NCBI GenBank assembly: GCA_016860785.1
Contig: BOKC01000002.1
Span: forward strand, 1 to 64,000
Length of the DNA: 64,000 nt
Direction of reading: 5' to 3'
DNA from: Patescibacteria group bacterium
GTDB taxonomy: Bacteria > Patescibacteriota > Minisyncoccia > Phycocordibacterales > BOKC01
The notes below the pieces were generated by a model. It saw only the letters and a program-made list of their open reading frames with translations. It searched no databases and had not been told where the DNA came from. A program made the translations under genes and the position numbers. Below, in pieces: positions 50,329 through 59,162 of the stretch; position 1 is the first letter of the stretch, and each line of letters begins with the position of its first letter.

Positions 50329-50397
50329 GGCTTTAGGAAATTAGGCTTTAGGTTCTAGTAAAAAGCTAGCGCCTAACATCCTAGCACCTAGTGCCTA
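50329..50397 (+). repeat. Intervening-sequence-like insertion 1 in 23S (helix 15-16 region)
   Basis: CTTTAGG/CTAG-rich tandem words form an inverted repeat of about 70 nt between GC-rich hairpins. Positions 50329-50358 are the reverse complement of 50797-50826 in the second insertion, with one mismatch that would still be a G-U pair. Confidence 0.75.
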
Positions 50398-50635
50398 CGG
50401 ACATCGCGCTTGGCGTGATGCGGTTGGGGGTTGTAAGATGACAGTGTGGCCTAGCCAGAGGAGTAAAAAATATTTTTTTGTTAGCCGAATTCTCTGGAAA
50501 GAGAAGCCCTAGGAGGTGATAGCCCCGTAGGCGAAAACAAGAAAAACTCCTTTGCTGTTATTCTTGAGTAACTCGAGACATCAATAGCTCGGGTGAATCT
50601 GCCGGAACTAACCGGTAAGGCTAAATATCGTTAGA

Positions 50636-50675
<40 letters not shown>

Positions 50676-50757
50676 CAGCCCGGTGAGGGCGGTGAAATAG
50701 ACCTGAAACCATATGCCTACAAAGAGTCGGAGCGGGTGCATCACATGGAATGTGATG

Positions 50758-50826
50758 TTAGGCGCTAGGCATTAGGCACTAGGCCCTAGGAATTTCCTAG
50801 AGCCTAAAGCCTAATTTCCTAAAGCC
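50758..50826 (+). repeat. Intervening-sequence-like insertion 2 in 23S (helix 25 region)
   Basis: This is a TTAGGC/CTAGG-rich stretch of about 70 nt at the position of E. coli helix 25, the classic site of rRNA intervening sequences in Salmonella. It is an inverted near-copy of insertion 1. Confidence 0.75.
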
Positions 50827-51360
50827 TGGCATCGCGCTTCGCGTGATGCGTCCGTTACGGCGTGCCTATTGAAGAATGAGCCAACGAGTTGATGTATATC
50901 GCTTGTCTAAGCGCGCGAGCGTGGAGACATAGGGAAACCGAGTCTGAATAGGGCGAATTATGGTGTTATACATCAGACCCGAAGCCAAGTGATCTTGCCA
51001 TGAGCAGGGTGAATCTCGCCGAAAGGCGGGAGGAGGCCCGAACCGTTAGGTCGTTCAACTCCTTCGGATGACTTGTGGTAAGCAGTGAAAAGCTAATCGA
51101 ACTTGGTAATAGCTGGTTCTCTCCGAAATAGCTTTAGGGCTAGCGTCAAGTGTTCCTTCTAGGGGTAGAGCACTGGAAGGTTTGAATAGGGAGAAATCTC
51201 GTCAAACCTATCAAACTCCGAATACTAGAAGAATATAGCTTGGCAGTTAGACTGTGGGGGCTAAGCTCCACTGGTCGAAAGGGAAACAGCCCGGATCTCC
51301 AGTTAAGGTCCCTAAATCTATGCTAAGTGCAAGGAAGGTTGTGAAATTTCTCCGACAATG

Positions 51361-51403
<43 letters not shown>

Positions 51404-52246
51404 CAGCTCACTCATCCAGAGATTTTGCGCCAAAGATGATCGGGGCTAAGCATAGTACCGAAACTGAGGACCCCTCACATGCTTGCATGTGAGGGGTGGT
51501 AGGAGAGTATTCTTGTCTGCTGTGAAGGTGAAGGGGTAACCCACACTGGAGCGTCAAGAAGTAAGAATGTTGGCACAAGTAACCGCAATGGCGCTGAGAA
51601 CGCGCCACGCCGAAAGACTAAGGTTTCCTTCCCGATGACAATCAGGGAAGGGTTAGTCGGGCCTAAGCCGATGGCGAAAGCCGTAGGTGATGGACACACG
51701 GTTAATATTCCGTGACCCAAATTTGTTTCTATGGAGGGACGAAGTGTAGTATGTGGAGCGCATTATTGGATTTGCGTTCGTCCTGTGAGAACGATGCCTA
51801 GGAAAATCCGGGCATCATAAATTCAAGCAGGCCGGAAATTTGAACCTTCGGGGGATAAAATTTCACAAAGCACGCTTCCAAGAAAATCTTCTAAGATTAA
51901 ACAAGTTTGGACCGTACCGCAAAACCGACACAGGTAGTCAGGTCGAGTAGACCAAGGCGAACGAGTGAGAGGTCCCCAAGGAACTCGGCAAAAAAGCGGC
52001 CGTAACTTCGGGATAAGGCCTGCCGAGCACCAGCAATGGTGCTCGGCCGCAGCTAAAGTTTCTCTGGCAACTGTTTATCAAAAACACAGCTCCCTGCGAA
52101 CTCGCAAGAGGATGTATAGGGGGTGACGCCTGACCAATGCCAGAAGGTCAAGCAATGGCGGTTCGCATCATTTTGAGCGTGATAGACGCGCCCAAAATGA
52201 TGCGAGCTGATCGTTGTAAGCCCTGGTGAATGTCGGTCGTAACTAT

Positions 52247-53021
52247 GAAATTGATCGTTGTAGTTACGATAATAAATCTTGCTATATGCGAAAAACTCTG
52301 GTTTGAGCCTAACTCTACTAGCTTCTAGTCGAAGAAGCAGTAACAACGAGAAGGTACAGACAATTCGCAGGAAAGATTTCCGTTAAAGTTAAAATGCCAT
52401 GAATGATTGGATCAAAAAAATTGATCCTAAAATCGGTTATTACCTAGCCGGGTTTTCAGACGGTGAAGGAAGCTTTAATGTTTCTATTATTCACCGGCCT
52501 GATTATCAAAGCGGAATTAAATTCCTTCTTTCTTTTAATGTTTCTCAAAGAGATAGAGTGATCTTAGCCTTGATGAAGAAAATTCTAAGGTGCGGTCATT
52601 TAAGAGAGAGGAGGGATGGTGTTGTTTACTTTGAGGTAAATAACATAAATTCGTTAAGAGATAATGTAGTGCCTTTCTTTGAAAGATTTCATTTTCTTTC
52701 AGCAAATAAAAAGAGAAATTTCTCAATTTTTAAAAAAATTGTAGAGATGGTAAATAATGGGAATCATTTGCATAAAGAAGGTATACAAGAAATTCTCAAG
52801 CTCCGTGAAGAGCTTAATAAAGGCAAAGGTAGAAAAAGAAAATATGATTTTACTGGATACAAATTAATTAACAGTAAAAACGGAAATATCCTCAGAGACT
52901 ACACGCAAGACACTACTACATCCAAGCAAGCACCGACTGATGTAGAGTGATGATATAGTCCGATCCTTATGGCGACATAAGGTTCCGCTAAATTATAAAA
53001 GGCGGATGTAAAACATTAAAG
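52247..53021 (+). mobile_element. Group I intron L1917 with LAGLIDADG gene
   Basis: The 5' exon ends GTAACTAT. The guide GTAGTTAC (52259-52266) pairs with it fully, with the required terminal U-G. The intron ends in G, and exon 2 resumes at AACGATCCTAAGG. Core segments AGACTACACG and GATATAGTCC are present near 52897 and 52953. The site equals that of the Coxiella L1917 intron by my numbering. Confidence 0.93.
52399..52950 (+). CDS. LAGLIDADG homing endonuclease (L1917 intron)
   Basis: The 183-residue protein has one clear LAGLIDADG motif (YYLAGFSDGEGSFNVS, residues about 15-30). It is of the single-motif type that works as a homodimer, or a protein whose second motif has decayed. FFERFHFLSANKKRNFSIFKKI is the typical C-terminal helix. 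It is encoded in a loop of the intron, and its tail overlaps the intron core. It would cut intronless 23S genes near position 1917 and spread the intron. Confidence 0.92.
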   Translation: MNDWIKKIDPKIGYYLAGFSDGEGSFNVSIIHRPDYQSGIKFLLSFNVSQRDRVILALMKKILRCGHLRERRDGVVYFEVNNINSLRDNVVPFFERFHFLSANKKRNFSIFKKIVEMVNNGNHLHKEGIQEILKLREELNKGKGRKRKYDFTGYKLINSKNGNILRDYTQDTTTSKQAPTDVE

Positions 53022-53531
53022 AACGATCCTAAGGTAGCGTAATTCCTTGTCTGGTAAGTTCAGACGTGCACGAATGGCGTAATGACTGGAGAACTGTCTC
53101 GGGGACTTGCTCGGTGAAAATACAATACCGGTGAAGATGCCGGTTACCTGCAGTTAGACGAAAAGACCCCGGGAGCTTTACTGTAACTTGATATTGAGCT
53201 TATTTTTTTACTGCGTAGCATAGGTGGGAGACTTTGAAGGTTTGGTTTCGGCTGGACTGGAGTCGTCAGTGAAATACCACTCTGTGAAAAGATATGTTCT
53301 AACCTCGGTGGCAAAAACGCCAAGGGACATTATCTGGTGGGCAGTTTAAGTGGGGCGCTTTCCTCCTAAAAAGTAACGGAGGAGTTCATTAAGGTCAGCT
53401 AGGCGCGAATGGAAACCGTGCCGATAGTGTAATGGCATAAGCTGGCTTAACTGTGAGAGGTACGTCTCAAGCAGATGCGAAAGCAGGACATAGTGAACCG
53501 CTGGTTCGCATTAGATGCGGCCAAAGATTAC

Positions 53532-53562
<31 letters not shown>

Positions 53563-53605
53563 GGTTCCGCCTAAGAGTCCATATCGACGGCGGAGTTCGG
53601 CACCT

Positions 53606-54397
53606 TAACTTTATGTTTTAAAGAAAACATGACATCGGGGTGCCTAGGAAAGTAATTTCCTACAAAAACAAATTGGCTATAACGGTGAACTCCATACAAA
53701 GCCAACCATAAAAAATGGTAAAATACTTGTATGGACAATACCGTGGGAAGACTAACTCAAACTCAACGTTCGCTCATAATCGGCTCCATTTTAGGGGATG
53801 GTTATGTTCGCATCGTTAAAGGAAGGAGAAATGCATTTCTTGAAATCAATCATGCTTTTTCAATGAAAGAATATGTTGATTGGAAGTATGAAATATTAAA
53901 AGATATTGTCATTTCTCCTCCTAAAATTCGCAAAGGAAATGGAAATCGTGTTGCTTACCGATTCTTTACACGACAACATCCCGAAATTACGAAATTATTC
54001 CACCTATTTTACAAAAATGGAAAGAAGACAATTCCTGATTTCGGATTAGATCCAATTTCTCTTGCGATTTGGTACATGGATGATGGAAGTAAGTGTGGTA
54101 CATCAAGCTACTATCTGAATACTCAGCAGTTTAATTTGGTTGACCAAGAGAAGCTGATCAAAAATTTAGCAAAACTTGGTATTCAGGCAAGGTTGAACAA
54201 AGATAAAATCTATTGGCGAATCAGATTGTTGATGGCTGATGTTCCGAAATTTAAAGAAATGGTTCAGATAAATATAATTCCATCACTTAAGTACAAAATT
54301 TGAGTTCAGAACCCGTAGAGACTACACGCCAATCTCCCGCACGAACGGGATGAAGATATAGTCCGATCCTGCCAGTAATGGTAGAAAATGCCGATAG
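53606..54397 (+). mobile_element. Group I intron L2500 with LAGLIDADG gene
   Basis: The 5' exon ends GGCACCT. The guide GGGTGCC (about 53638-53644) pairs with it with the terminal U-G. The intron ends GATAG, and the exon resumes at CGATGTCGGCTC (E. coli 2501). Core segments GAGACTACACGCC and GAAGATATAGTCC are near 54318 and 54351. It interrupts the peptidyl transferase loop next to A2503. Confidence 0.93.
53731..54303 (+). CDS. LAGLIDADG homing endonuclease (L2500 intron)
   Basis: The 190-residue protein is of the two-motif type, with LIIGSILGDGYVR (about 15-27) and LAIWYMDDGSK (about 110-120). The acidic residue closing each motif, needed for metal binding, is present. PSLKYKI ends the protein as in relatives. 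It resembles the endonuclease in the L2584 intron. Confidence 0.93.
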   Translation: MDNTVGRLTQTQRSLIIGSILGDGYVRIVKGRRNAFLEINHAFSMKEYVDWKYEILKDIVISPPKIRKGNGNRVAYRFFTRQHPEITKLFHLFYKNGKKTIPDFGLDPISLAIWYMDDGSKCGTSSYYLNTQQFNLVDQEKLIKNLAKLGIQARLNKDKIYWRIRLLMADVPKFKEMVQINIIPSLKYKI

Positions 54398-54481
54398 CGA
54401 TGTCGGCTCAACTTATCCTCCTGGTGGAGAAGCTGGGAAGGGTTTGGCTGTTCGCCAATTAAAAAGTTACGCGAGCTGGGT

Positions 54482-55358
54482 AAGTGATTCAAAATGAGCC
54501 CAGCTTAAGACAATCTACGAGAATAAATAAGAGATAAAAAATAAACTGACTCATAACGGTGAAGTCCGAATGCTTGTCATAGTATAATGATGAGCAATGG
54601 ATAATATCGTGGGAAGATTGCAATCTTCATTTTCCGCGCATCAGATTGATGTGCTTATTGGGTCATTGTTGGGTGATGCGCGCTTAGAATGCCGGTCAAT
54701 TGGAATACGATCTCCAGTGACGGCACGATTTAGAGTGCATCATGGATTGAAGCAAAAAGAATATGTATTGTGGAAATTCAATGTCTTGAAAGAAATTGTG
54801 AATAAAGAACCATCTGAAATTTCATGGGATAACCCTAAAAGAGGTTTGCGTGAGATTTCTTGGTACTTTCATACTAAAAGTTTGAAAGAATTAGGTTTTC
54901 TTTATCATTATTTCTACAAAAATGGGACAAAGATATTACCGCACGATATATTTAGTTTTCTCAATCCAAGAATGATCGCGATTTGGTTTATGGATGACGG
55001 TTCTAATACCAAGGAAAGTTTTACATTGAGCACTCATAGTTTTTCTAAAGTAGACCATGAGCAAATAGTAGAATTTCTGAGAAAATCATTCAAAATCAAC
55101 GCGACAATTGTAAAGGATCGAACAAAGCTTAAGATAAGTATTGGAAGATATGATTTCCAGAAATTTATTGCTATTGTTGAGCCTCATATAATCCCTTCAA
55201 TGATTTATAAGATTGCTAATCCCCGTAACGACTTGCTTGTTCACAGTTAAATGAACGGCAGAGTGTCCGTATAAGCGGATGCTAAGACGTCAGTCCCGAC
55301 ATTGGAAAAATCGGGAAAGGTATAGTCTGTCCTGTCAGTAATGACAGATTAATTAATG
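54482..55358 (+). mobile_element. Group I intron L2584 with LAGLIDADG gene
   Basis: The 5' exon ends GCTGGGT. The guide GCCCAGC (54498-54504) pairs with it with a terminal U-G. The intron ends ATTAATG, just before the 9-nt exon TCAGACCGT. The core is recognisable (GCTAAGACGTCAGTCC near 55280 and GGTATAGTCTGTCC near 55319) but less canonical than in the other introns. Confidence 0.88.
54597..55250 (+). CDS. LAGLIDADG homing endonuclease (L2584 intron)
   Basis: The 217-residue two-motif LAGLIDADG protein has DVLIGSLLGDARLE (about 19-32) and MIAIWFMDDGSN (about 125-136). It is a paralogue of the L2500 endonuclease (compare the FLYHYFYKNGTKILP and LFHLFYKNGKKTIP segments). Both metal-binding aspartates are kept, so it is probably active. 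Confidence 0.93.
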   Translation: MDNIVGRLQSSFSAHQIDVLIGSLLGDARLECRSIGIRSPVTARFRVHHGLKQKEYVLWKFNVLKEIVNKEPSEISWDNPKRGLREISWYFHTKSLKELGFLYHYFYKNGTKILPHDIFSFLNPRMIAIWFMDDGSNTKESFTLSTHSFSKVDHEQIVEFLRKSFKINATIVKDRTKLKISIGRYDFQKFIAIVEPHIIPSMIYKIANPRNDLLVHS

Positions 55359-55367
55359 TCAGACCGT

Positions 55368-55859
55368 GAAGAAGTTGAATAGATCGACTTTTTCACAATC
55401 TGAACCACTTCGAGTTTTTCGTCTATAAACAAATAATTAGATAGAAAGTCTGCCTCGCTCTTAAAAGGGTTATGGCGGATGAATCAATCAAATCACGGCG
55501 GTCAAAACTAGGGTCTAGCCAATAGGGTTTAGGGTCTAGGTTGATTAAGCTGACTTATATCGGTGAATTCCAATCAGCTTTTAGCTTTTAGCTTATAGCT
55601 TTTAGTTAAAAGAAGGAGGAGAATACCGAGGGAAGAGTAGAAACTATTAACAAGTAACAAATAACCCTAACTGGAATTTCTAGTTATAGTTAAGAGTTAA
55701 CATTTAAAAGTTTTTAGCACACCCGTAGAGACTGAATGTCAGCAGTCCTCCATGTTGCATGTTTTATGCTTCATGTTTTGTGACTATGTTACAGTCCGAT
55801 CCCGCCGGTAACGGCGGTGTCCCTAGTGGCTAAACCCTAGTCGCTAGTGGCTACTATTG
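55368..55859 (+). mobile_element. Group I intron L2593 without endonuclease gene
   Basis: The 5' exon is the 9-nt TCAGACCGT. A guide GCGGTC (55497-55502) pairs with GACCGT. The intron ends CTATTG, and the exon resumes at CGTGAGACAGG (E. coli 2594), the site of the Chlamydomonas I-CreI intron. Core parts GAGACTGAATGTCAGCAGTCC and ACAGTCCGATCC are near 55727 and 55791. The loops contain four tandem-repeat families (TAGGG 55508-55538, AGCTTTTAGC 55573-55608, CATG 55750-55782, CTAG 55822-55853). Confidence 0.85.
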
Positions 55860-56218
55860 CGTGAGACAGGTTGGTCTCCTATCTACTGCAGGCGTTGATT
55901 CTTGAGGGGAGTCGCGAATAGTACGAGAGGACCTTTGTGAACGAACCTCTGGTCTGCCTGCTGTCCTGCCAAGGGCACCGCAGGGTAGCTAAGTTCGGAA
56001 GGGATAACCTCTGAAAGCATCTAAGAGGGAAGCCCACCCCAAGATTAGGAATCATTGAGATTCGTGAGAGATGATCACGTTGATAGGCGCTAGGTGTAAG
56101 CACAGTAATGTGTTGAGCCGAGGCGTACTAATAAATCAATCTCATCGGGAAATTTGAAAATCGCGGATTTTGCTCTCTTTTTTGCAATTGTTTACCTTTA
56201 GTTTTCTTTGAATGTTTT

Positions 56219-56328
56219 GTGTTGGTGATTAAACGCCGTGGGTACACCCGATCCCATTCCGAACTCGGAAGTTAAGCACGGTAGTGGCGATGGTACTCTA
56301 AAAGGGGAGAGTAGCTAGTCGCCAACAC
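56219..56328 (+). rRNA. 5S ribosomal RNA
   Basis: The closing stem GTGTTGGTGA/TCGCCAACAC and the conserved core CCCGATCCCATTCCGAACTC and GAAGTTAAGC are present. The gene is about 60 nt after the 23S end. Flanks TTTGAATG (56208 region) and CATTCAAA (56333 region) extend the stem, as expected for a processing site. Confidence 0.95.
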
Positions 56329-56339
56329 AAAGCATTCAA

Positions 56340-56375
56340 AAAAAAGAGAGATCGCACGGATTCTCTCTTTTTTGC
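56340..56375 (+). terminator. rRNA operon terminator
   Basis: AAAAAGAGAGA-TCGCACGGA-TTCTCTCTTTTTT lies 11 nt after the 5S gene. Confidence 0.88.
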
Positions 56376-56381
56376 TATAAT
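56376..56381 (+). promoter_or_regulatory. -10 box 7 nt before a start codon
   Basis: TATAAT ends 7 nt before the ATG at 56389, which places the likely transcription start at or next to the start codon (leaderless message). Confidence 0.55.
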
Positions 56382-56388
56382 CTCTTTT

Positions 56389-57774
56389 ATGGAGAAATTA
56401 GAGTGGTCAGTTAAAAGAAAACTAATTTATCTTTCAGGGTTGTTTCTATTTTTGTTTGTCGTAATTTTTTCTTTTTATTTTATTTTTTCCTACCAAAAAC
56501 CAACTTGTTTTGATGGCCGGCAAAACCAGGGAGAAATCGGAATTGATTGTGGCGGGCCTTGCTCGCGTCTATGTCCTTTTGAGGTTAGAAATCCGATTAT
56601 ACATTGGAGCCGGTCTTTTGAAGTCTCTCCGGGAATTTACAGCTCTGTTGCTTTTATTGAAAATCCAAACATTAATGCTTCAGCAGAATCGGCGTCTTAT
56701 ATTTTTAAGATAAGAGATGGACTCGGCAATGTTTTAGCGGAACGCGGTGGCGTTGTCTTAATACCAAATACTAGGACGATTGTTGTATTTGAGCCGAACT
56801 TTGAAATTAGTGGCGAAGTTTCTCGGACAGACTTTGAATTTACAAGCGAAATCATCTGGCATAAGGACGAGACTCGACCCTCGGAAATTCTTGTTGGTAG
56901 AAATTTTTTATCAAGGGAAGAGAGTGCACCGCGACTTGAAGCCCAAATTGAAAACCGCTCTATTTTTGACATCGATCGGCTGGAAGTTGTGGCCTTAATA
57001 TTTGATGGCAATAAAAACGCCATTGGTGCTTCAAGAACTTTTTTGAACGATTTTAAAAAAGATAGCCAGGAGACTTTGATATTCACTTGGCCGAAACCTT
57101 TTGAGGTCCAGGAATTTGTATGCGAAAACCCTGTTGATCTGATGCTTGTTTTTGACCGTTCTGGCAGTATGGTCTTTGATAATTGGGACTTGGAGAATCC
57201 GGAACCCTTGAATTCTGCTAAGCGCGCGGCCTCAAGCTTTTTGGAAAAGCTGTTTTCTAATGTCAGAGGTGGCTTGGTGTCTTTCGCGACGGAGGCAACT
57301 TTAGACATTCCATTGACCGGAGACATCGCAAAAACTATGGAATCGGTTGCCAAAATATCAGTGCTAGCCGAAACTCCAGCTGAGGTTTGGACACAGGAAA
57401 CCAATATCACTCACGGCCTTAACCTAGCGTTTCAAGAGATCTTTTCAAATTCTTCTGCTTCTTCCGAGAAGGTTATAATTTTATTTACTGATGGTGTGCC
57501 GACTCATCCTAAGACTGTCGACCGCGCTGATTTTCCGATGGTATCTGCTCTAGAATTGTCCAAAAGAATAAAATCTGAAAACATAACTATTTTTTCAATT
57601 GGTCTCGGTGAAGAACAGATAGATGAAGAATTTCTTGTTTCTCTTGCCACGAGCCCGTCACATTATTTTGGCGCTTCTAAATCGGCCGACCTGTTTCCGA
57701 TTTTTAGTTCTCTAGCCGAAACAATTTGTCGCGAAGCTCCGACTGCGGTTGAGATTATTACTAAAGAAATCTGA
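56389..57774 (+). CDS. Membrane-anchored von Willebrand factor A protein
   Basis: The 461-residue protein has a membrane anchor at about residues 10-34. A cysteine-bearing motif CFDGRQNQGEIGIDCGG follows (about 42-58; a short Cys repeat common in CPR and archaeal surface proteins). A beta region, then a VWA domain at about 250-450 with the metal site VFDRSGSM, SFATEATLD and ILFTDGVPTHP, complete it. It probably acts in adhesion or protein contacts at the cell surface. rodA follows after 20 nt. Confidence 0.85.
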   Translation: MEKLEWSVKRKLIYLSGLFLFLFVVIFSFYFIFSYQKPTCFDGRQNQGEIGIDCGGPCSRLCPFEVRNPIIHWSRSFEVSPGIYSSVAFIENPNINASAESASYIFKIRDGLGNVLAERGGVVLIPNTRTIVVFEPNFEISGEVSRTDFEFTSEIIWHKDETRPSEILVGRNFLSREESAPRLEAQIENRSIFDIDRLEVVALIFDGNKNAIGASRTFLNDFKKDSQETLIFTWPKPFEVQEFVCENPVDLMLVFDRSGSMVFDNWDLENPEPLNSAKRAASSFLEKLFSNVRGGLVSFATEATLDIPLTGDIAKTMESVAKISVLAETPAEVWTQETNITHGLNLAFQEIFSNSSASSEKVIILFTDGVPTHPKTVDRADFPMVSALELSKRIKSENITIFSIGLGEEQIDEEFLVSLATSPSHYFGASKSADLFPIFSSLAETICREAPTAVEIITKEI

Positions 57775-57794
57775 CGATTAAAAGATTTTAAACT

Positions 57795-58937
57795 ATGGGG
57801 GAATTAAGACCTATCGTACTGAAGGCCAGATCGTTTTTCGATATTGACTGGCTGTTATTATCGTCTGCTCTGTTAATCTCCGGCGCTGGTCTAGTTACAA
57901 TGCATTCGTTTGTTGAAGAAAGCCCGTTCTTTAATCGGCAGATAATATGGCTTTCTATTTCTCTGATAGTTTTTTTCGCCTTCAGTCTTTTTGATTGGCG
58001 TTTTTTAAGAAGAAGTAGCGTTACCATATTGATATTTTTGATTTCTTTTTTAACTCTTTTCCTTCTTTTTTTTCTTGGTTCTACTGTTAAGGGTGCCGAG
58101 CGCTGGATTAACTTCGGAATTTTTTCTTTTCAACCAACCGATCCAGCAAAAATCGCACTGATCATACTTCTGGCCAAATATTTTTCTAAAAGGCACATTG
58201 AAATCGCTCACCTCAAGCATGTTTTAGTTTCCGGCTTTTACGCTTTTGTTTTGTTCCTGATGATTTTTTTACAGCCAGATTTTGGTTCGTCAATCATTAT
58301 TTTTTTCATTTGGTTTGGAATGGTAATGGTTTCTGGTATTTCAAAAAAACATGTTTTGGCAGTACTTTTAGCCGCTTTTTTGTCATTAACTTTTCTGTGG
58401 TTTTTTGTTTTGGCTGACTATCAAAAACAACGCCTAATGACTTTTGTTAACCCACTAGCTGATATACAGGGCGCCGGCTACCACTCACTTCAGTCAATGA
58501 TCGCTGTCGGTTCCGGTCAGTTTTTTGGCAAAGGAATTGGCTTTGGCACGCAGTCTAGGTTGAGATTTTTACCGGAATATCAGACCGATTTTATTTTTGC
58601 CGCTTTTGCTGAAGAGTGGGGTTTTTTTGGCGTTCTTATTCTACTTGGCCTTTTTGTTGTTTTTTTCTGGCGTTTGATTGTAAATTCAATTTACGGTTCG
58701 TCAAATTTTGAGATTTTGTTTGCCGCCGGTCTTTCTTTTTGGATAATAAGTCACTTTACTGTCCATGTCGGAATGAATATAGGAATTTTGCCAATCACCG
58801 GCATCACTTTGCCGTTTATGAGTTATGGCGGATCCCACTTACTCGCAGAATTTGCTGCGCTGGGAATCTTAATGGGCATGCGCAAATACAGGAGCGCTTT
58901 TCATAAGGACGAAAAAGAGGAAAAAATTTTAGTCTAA
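57795..58937 (+). CDS. rodA: RodA/FtsW-type peptidoglycan glycosyltransferase
   Basis: The 380-residue SEDS-family membrane protein has about ten spans. GAERWINFGIFSFQPTDPAKI, LQPDFGSSIIIFFIWFGM, YHSLQSMIAVGSGQFFGKGIG, FLPEYQTDFIFAAFAEEWGF and PITGITLPFMSYGGSHLLAEF are diagnostic. It polymerises lipid II during wall elongation. RodA rather than FtsW is favoured by the motif spelling and the absence of division genes nearby. Confidence 0.92.
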   Translation: MGELRPIVLKARSFFDIDWLLLSSALLISGAGLVTMHSFVEESPFFNRQIIWLSISLIVFFAFSLFDWRFLRRSSVTILIFLISFLTLFLLFFLGSTVKGAERWINFGIFSFQPTDPAKIALIILLAKYFSKRHIEIAHLKHVLVSGFYAFVLFLMIFLQPDFGSSIIIFFIWFGMVMVSGISKKHVLAVLLAAFLSLTFLWFFVLADYQKQRLMTFVNPLADIQGAGYHSLQSMIAVGSGQFFGKGIGFGTQSRLRFLPEYQTDFIFAAFAEEWGFFGVLILLGLFVVFFWRLIVNSIYGSSNFEILFAAGLSFWIISHFTVHVGMNIGILPITGITLPFMSYGGSHLLAEFAALGILMGMRKYRSAFHKDEKEEKILV

Positions 58938-58942
58938 AGAGT

Positions 58943-59152
58943 TCAGAAGGATCGGAAGATGATGTATCCGGTCAAGAAAAAAGCCACAATGATTATTAAA
59001 ATGAGAATTCTGTTGGCTGATTTTTCGTTTCTAGCCAACTTCTTTTTTATGAGCCAATTAGCCATTTCGCTGGCAGCTCTTCTAACTCTGTTTGTTTCGT
59101 CTATCGTCTCTTCTTCCTCTAAAAATTCAACTTCGTTTTCTTCTGGGTTCAT
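58943..59152 (-). CDS. Small membrane-anchored protein
   Basis: The 69-residue protein has an acidic N-terminus (EENEVEFLEEEETIDETNRV), a basic middle and one C-terminal membrane helix (ILILIIIVAFFLTGYIIF). It starts 10 nt after the glycosyltransferase stop on the same strand, so it is probably co-transcribed. Function unknown. Confidence 0.65.
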   Translation of the reverse strand: MNPEENEVEFLEEEETIDETNRVRRAASEMANWLIKKKLARNEKSANRILILIIIVAFFLTGYIIFRSF

Positions 59153-59162
59153 TTTGAGTTTT

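Noticed and set aside
51408-52346. Frames on the minus strand within 23S
   Set aside because: They overlap conserved rRNA sequence and have no family similarity.
55375-55440. Mini-exon read as TCTGAACC near 55396
   Set aside because: It lacks a preceding G and does not pair with GGTT as well as TCAGACCGT at 55359-55367, which also gives the exact 9-nt spacing.
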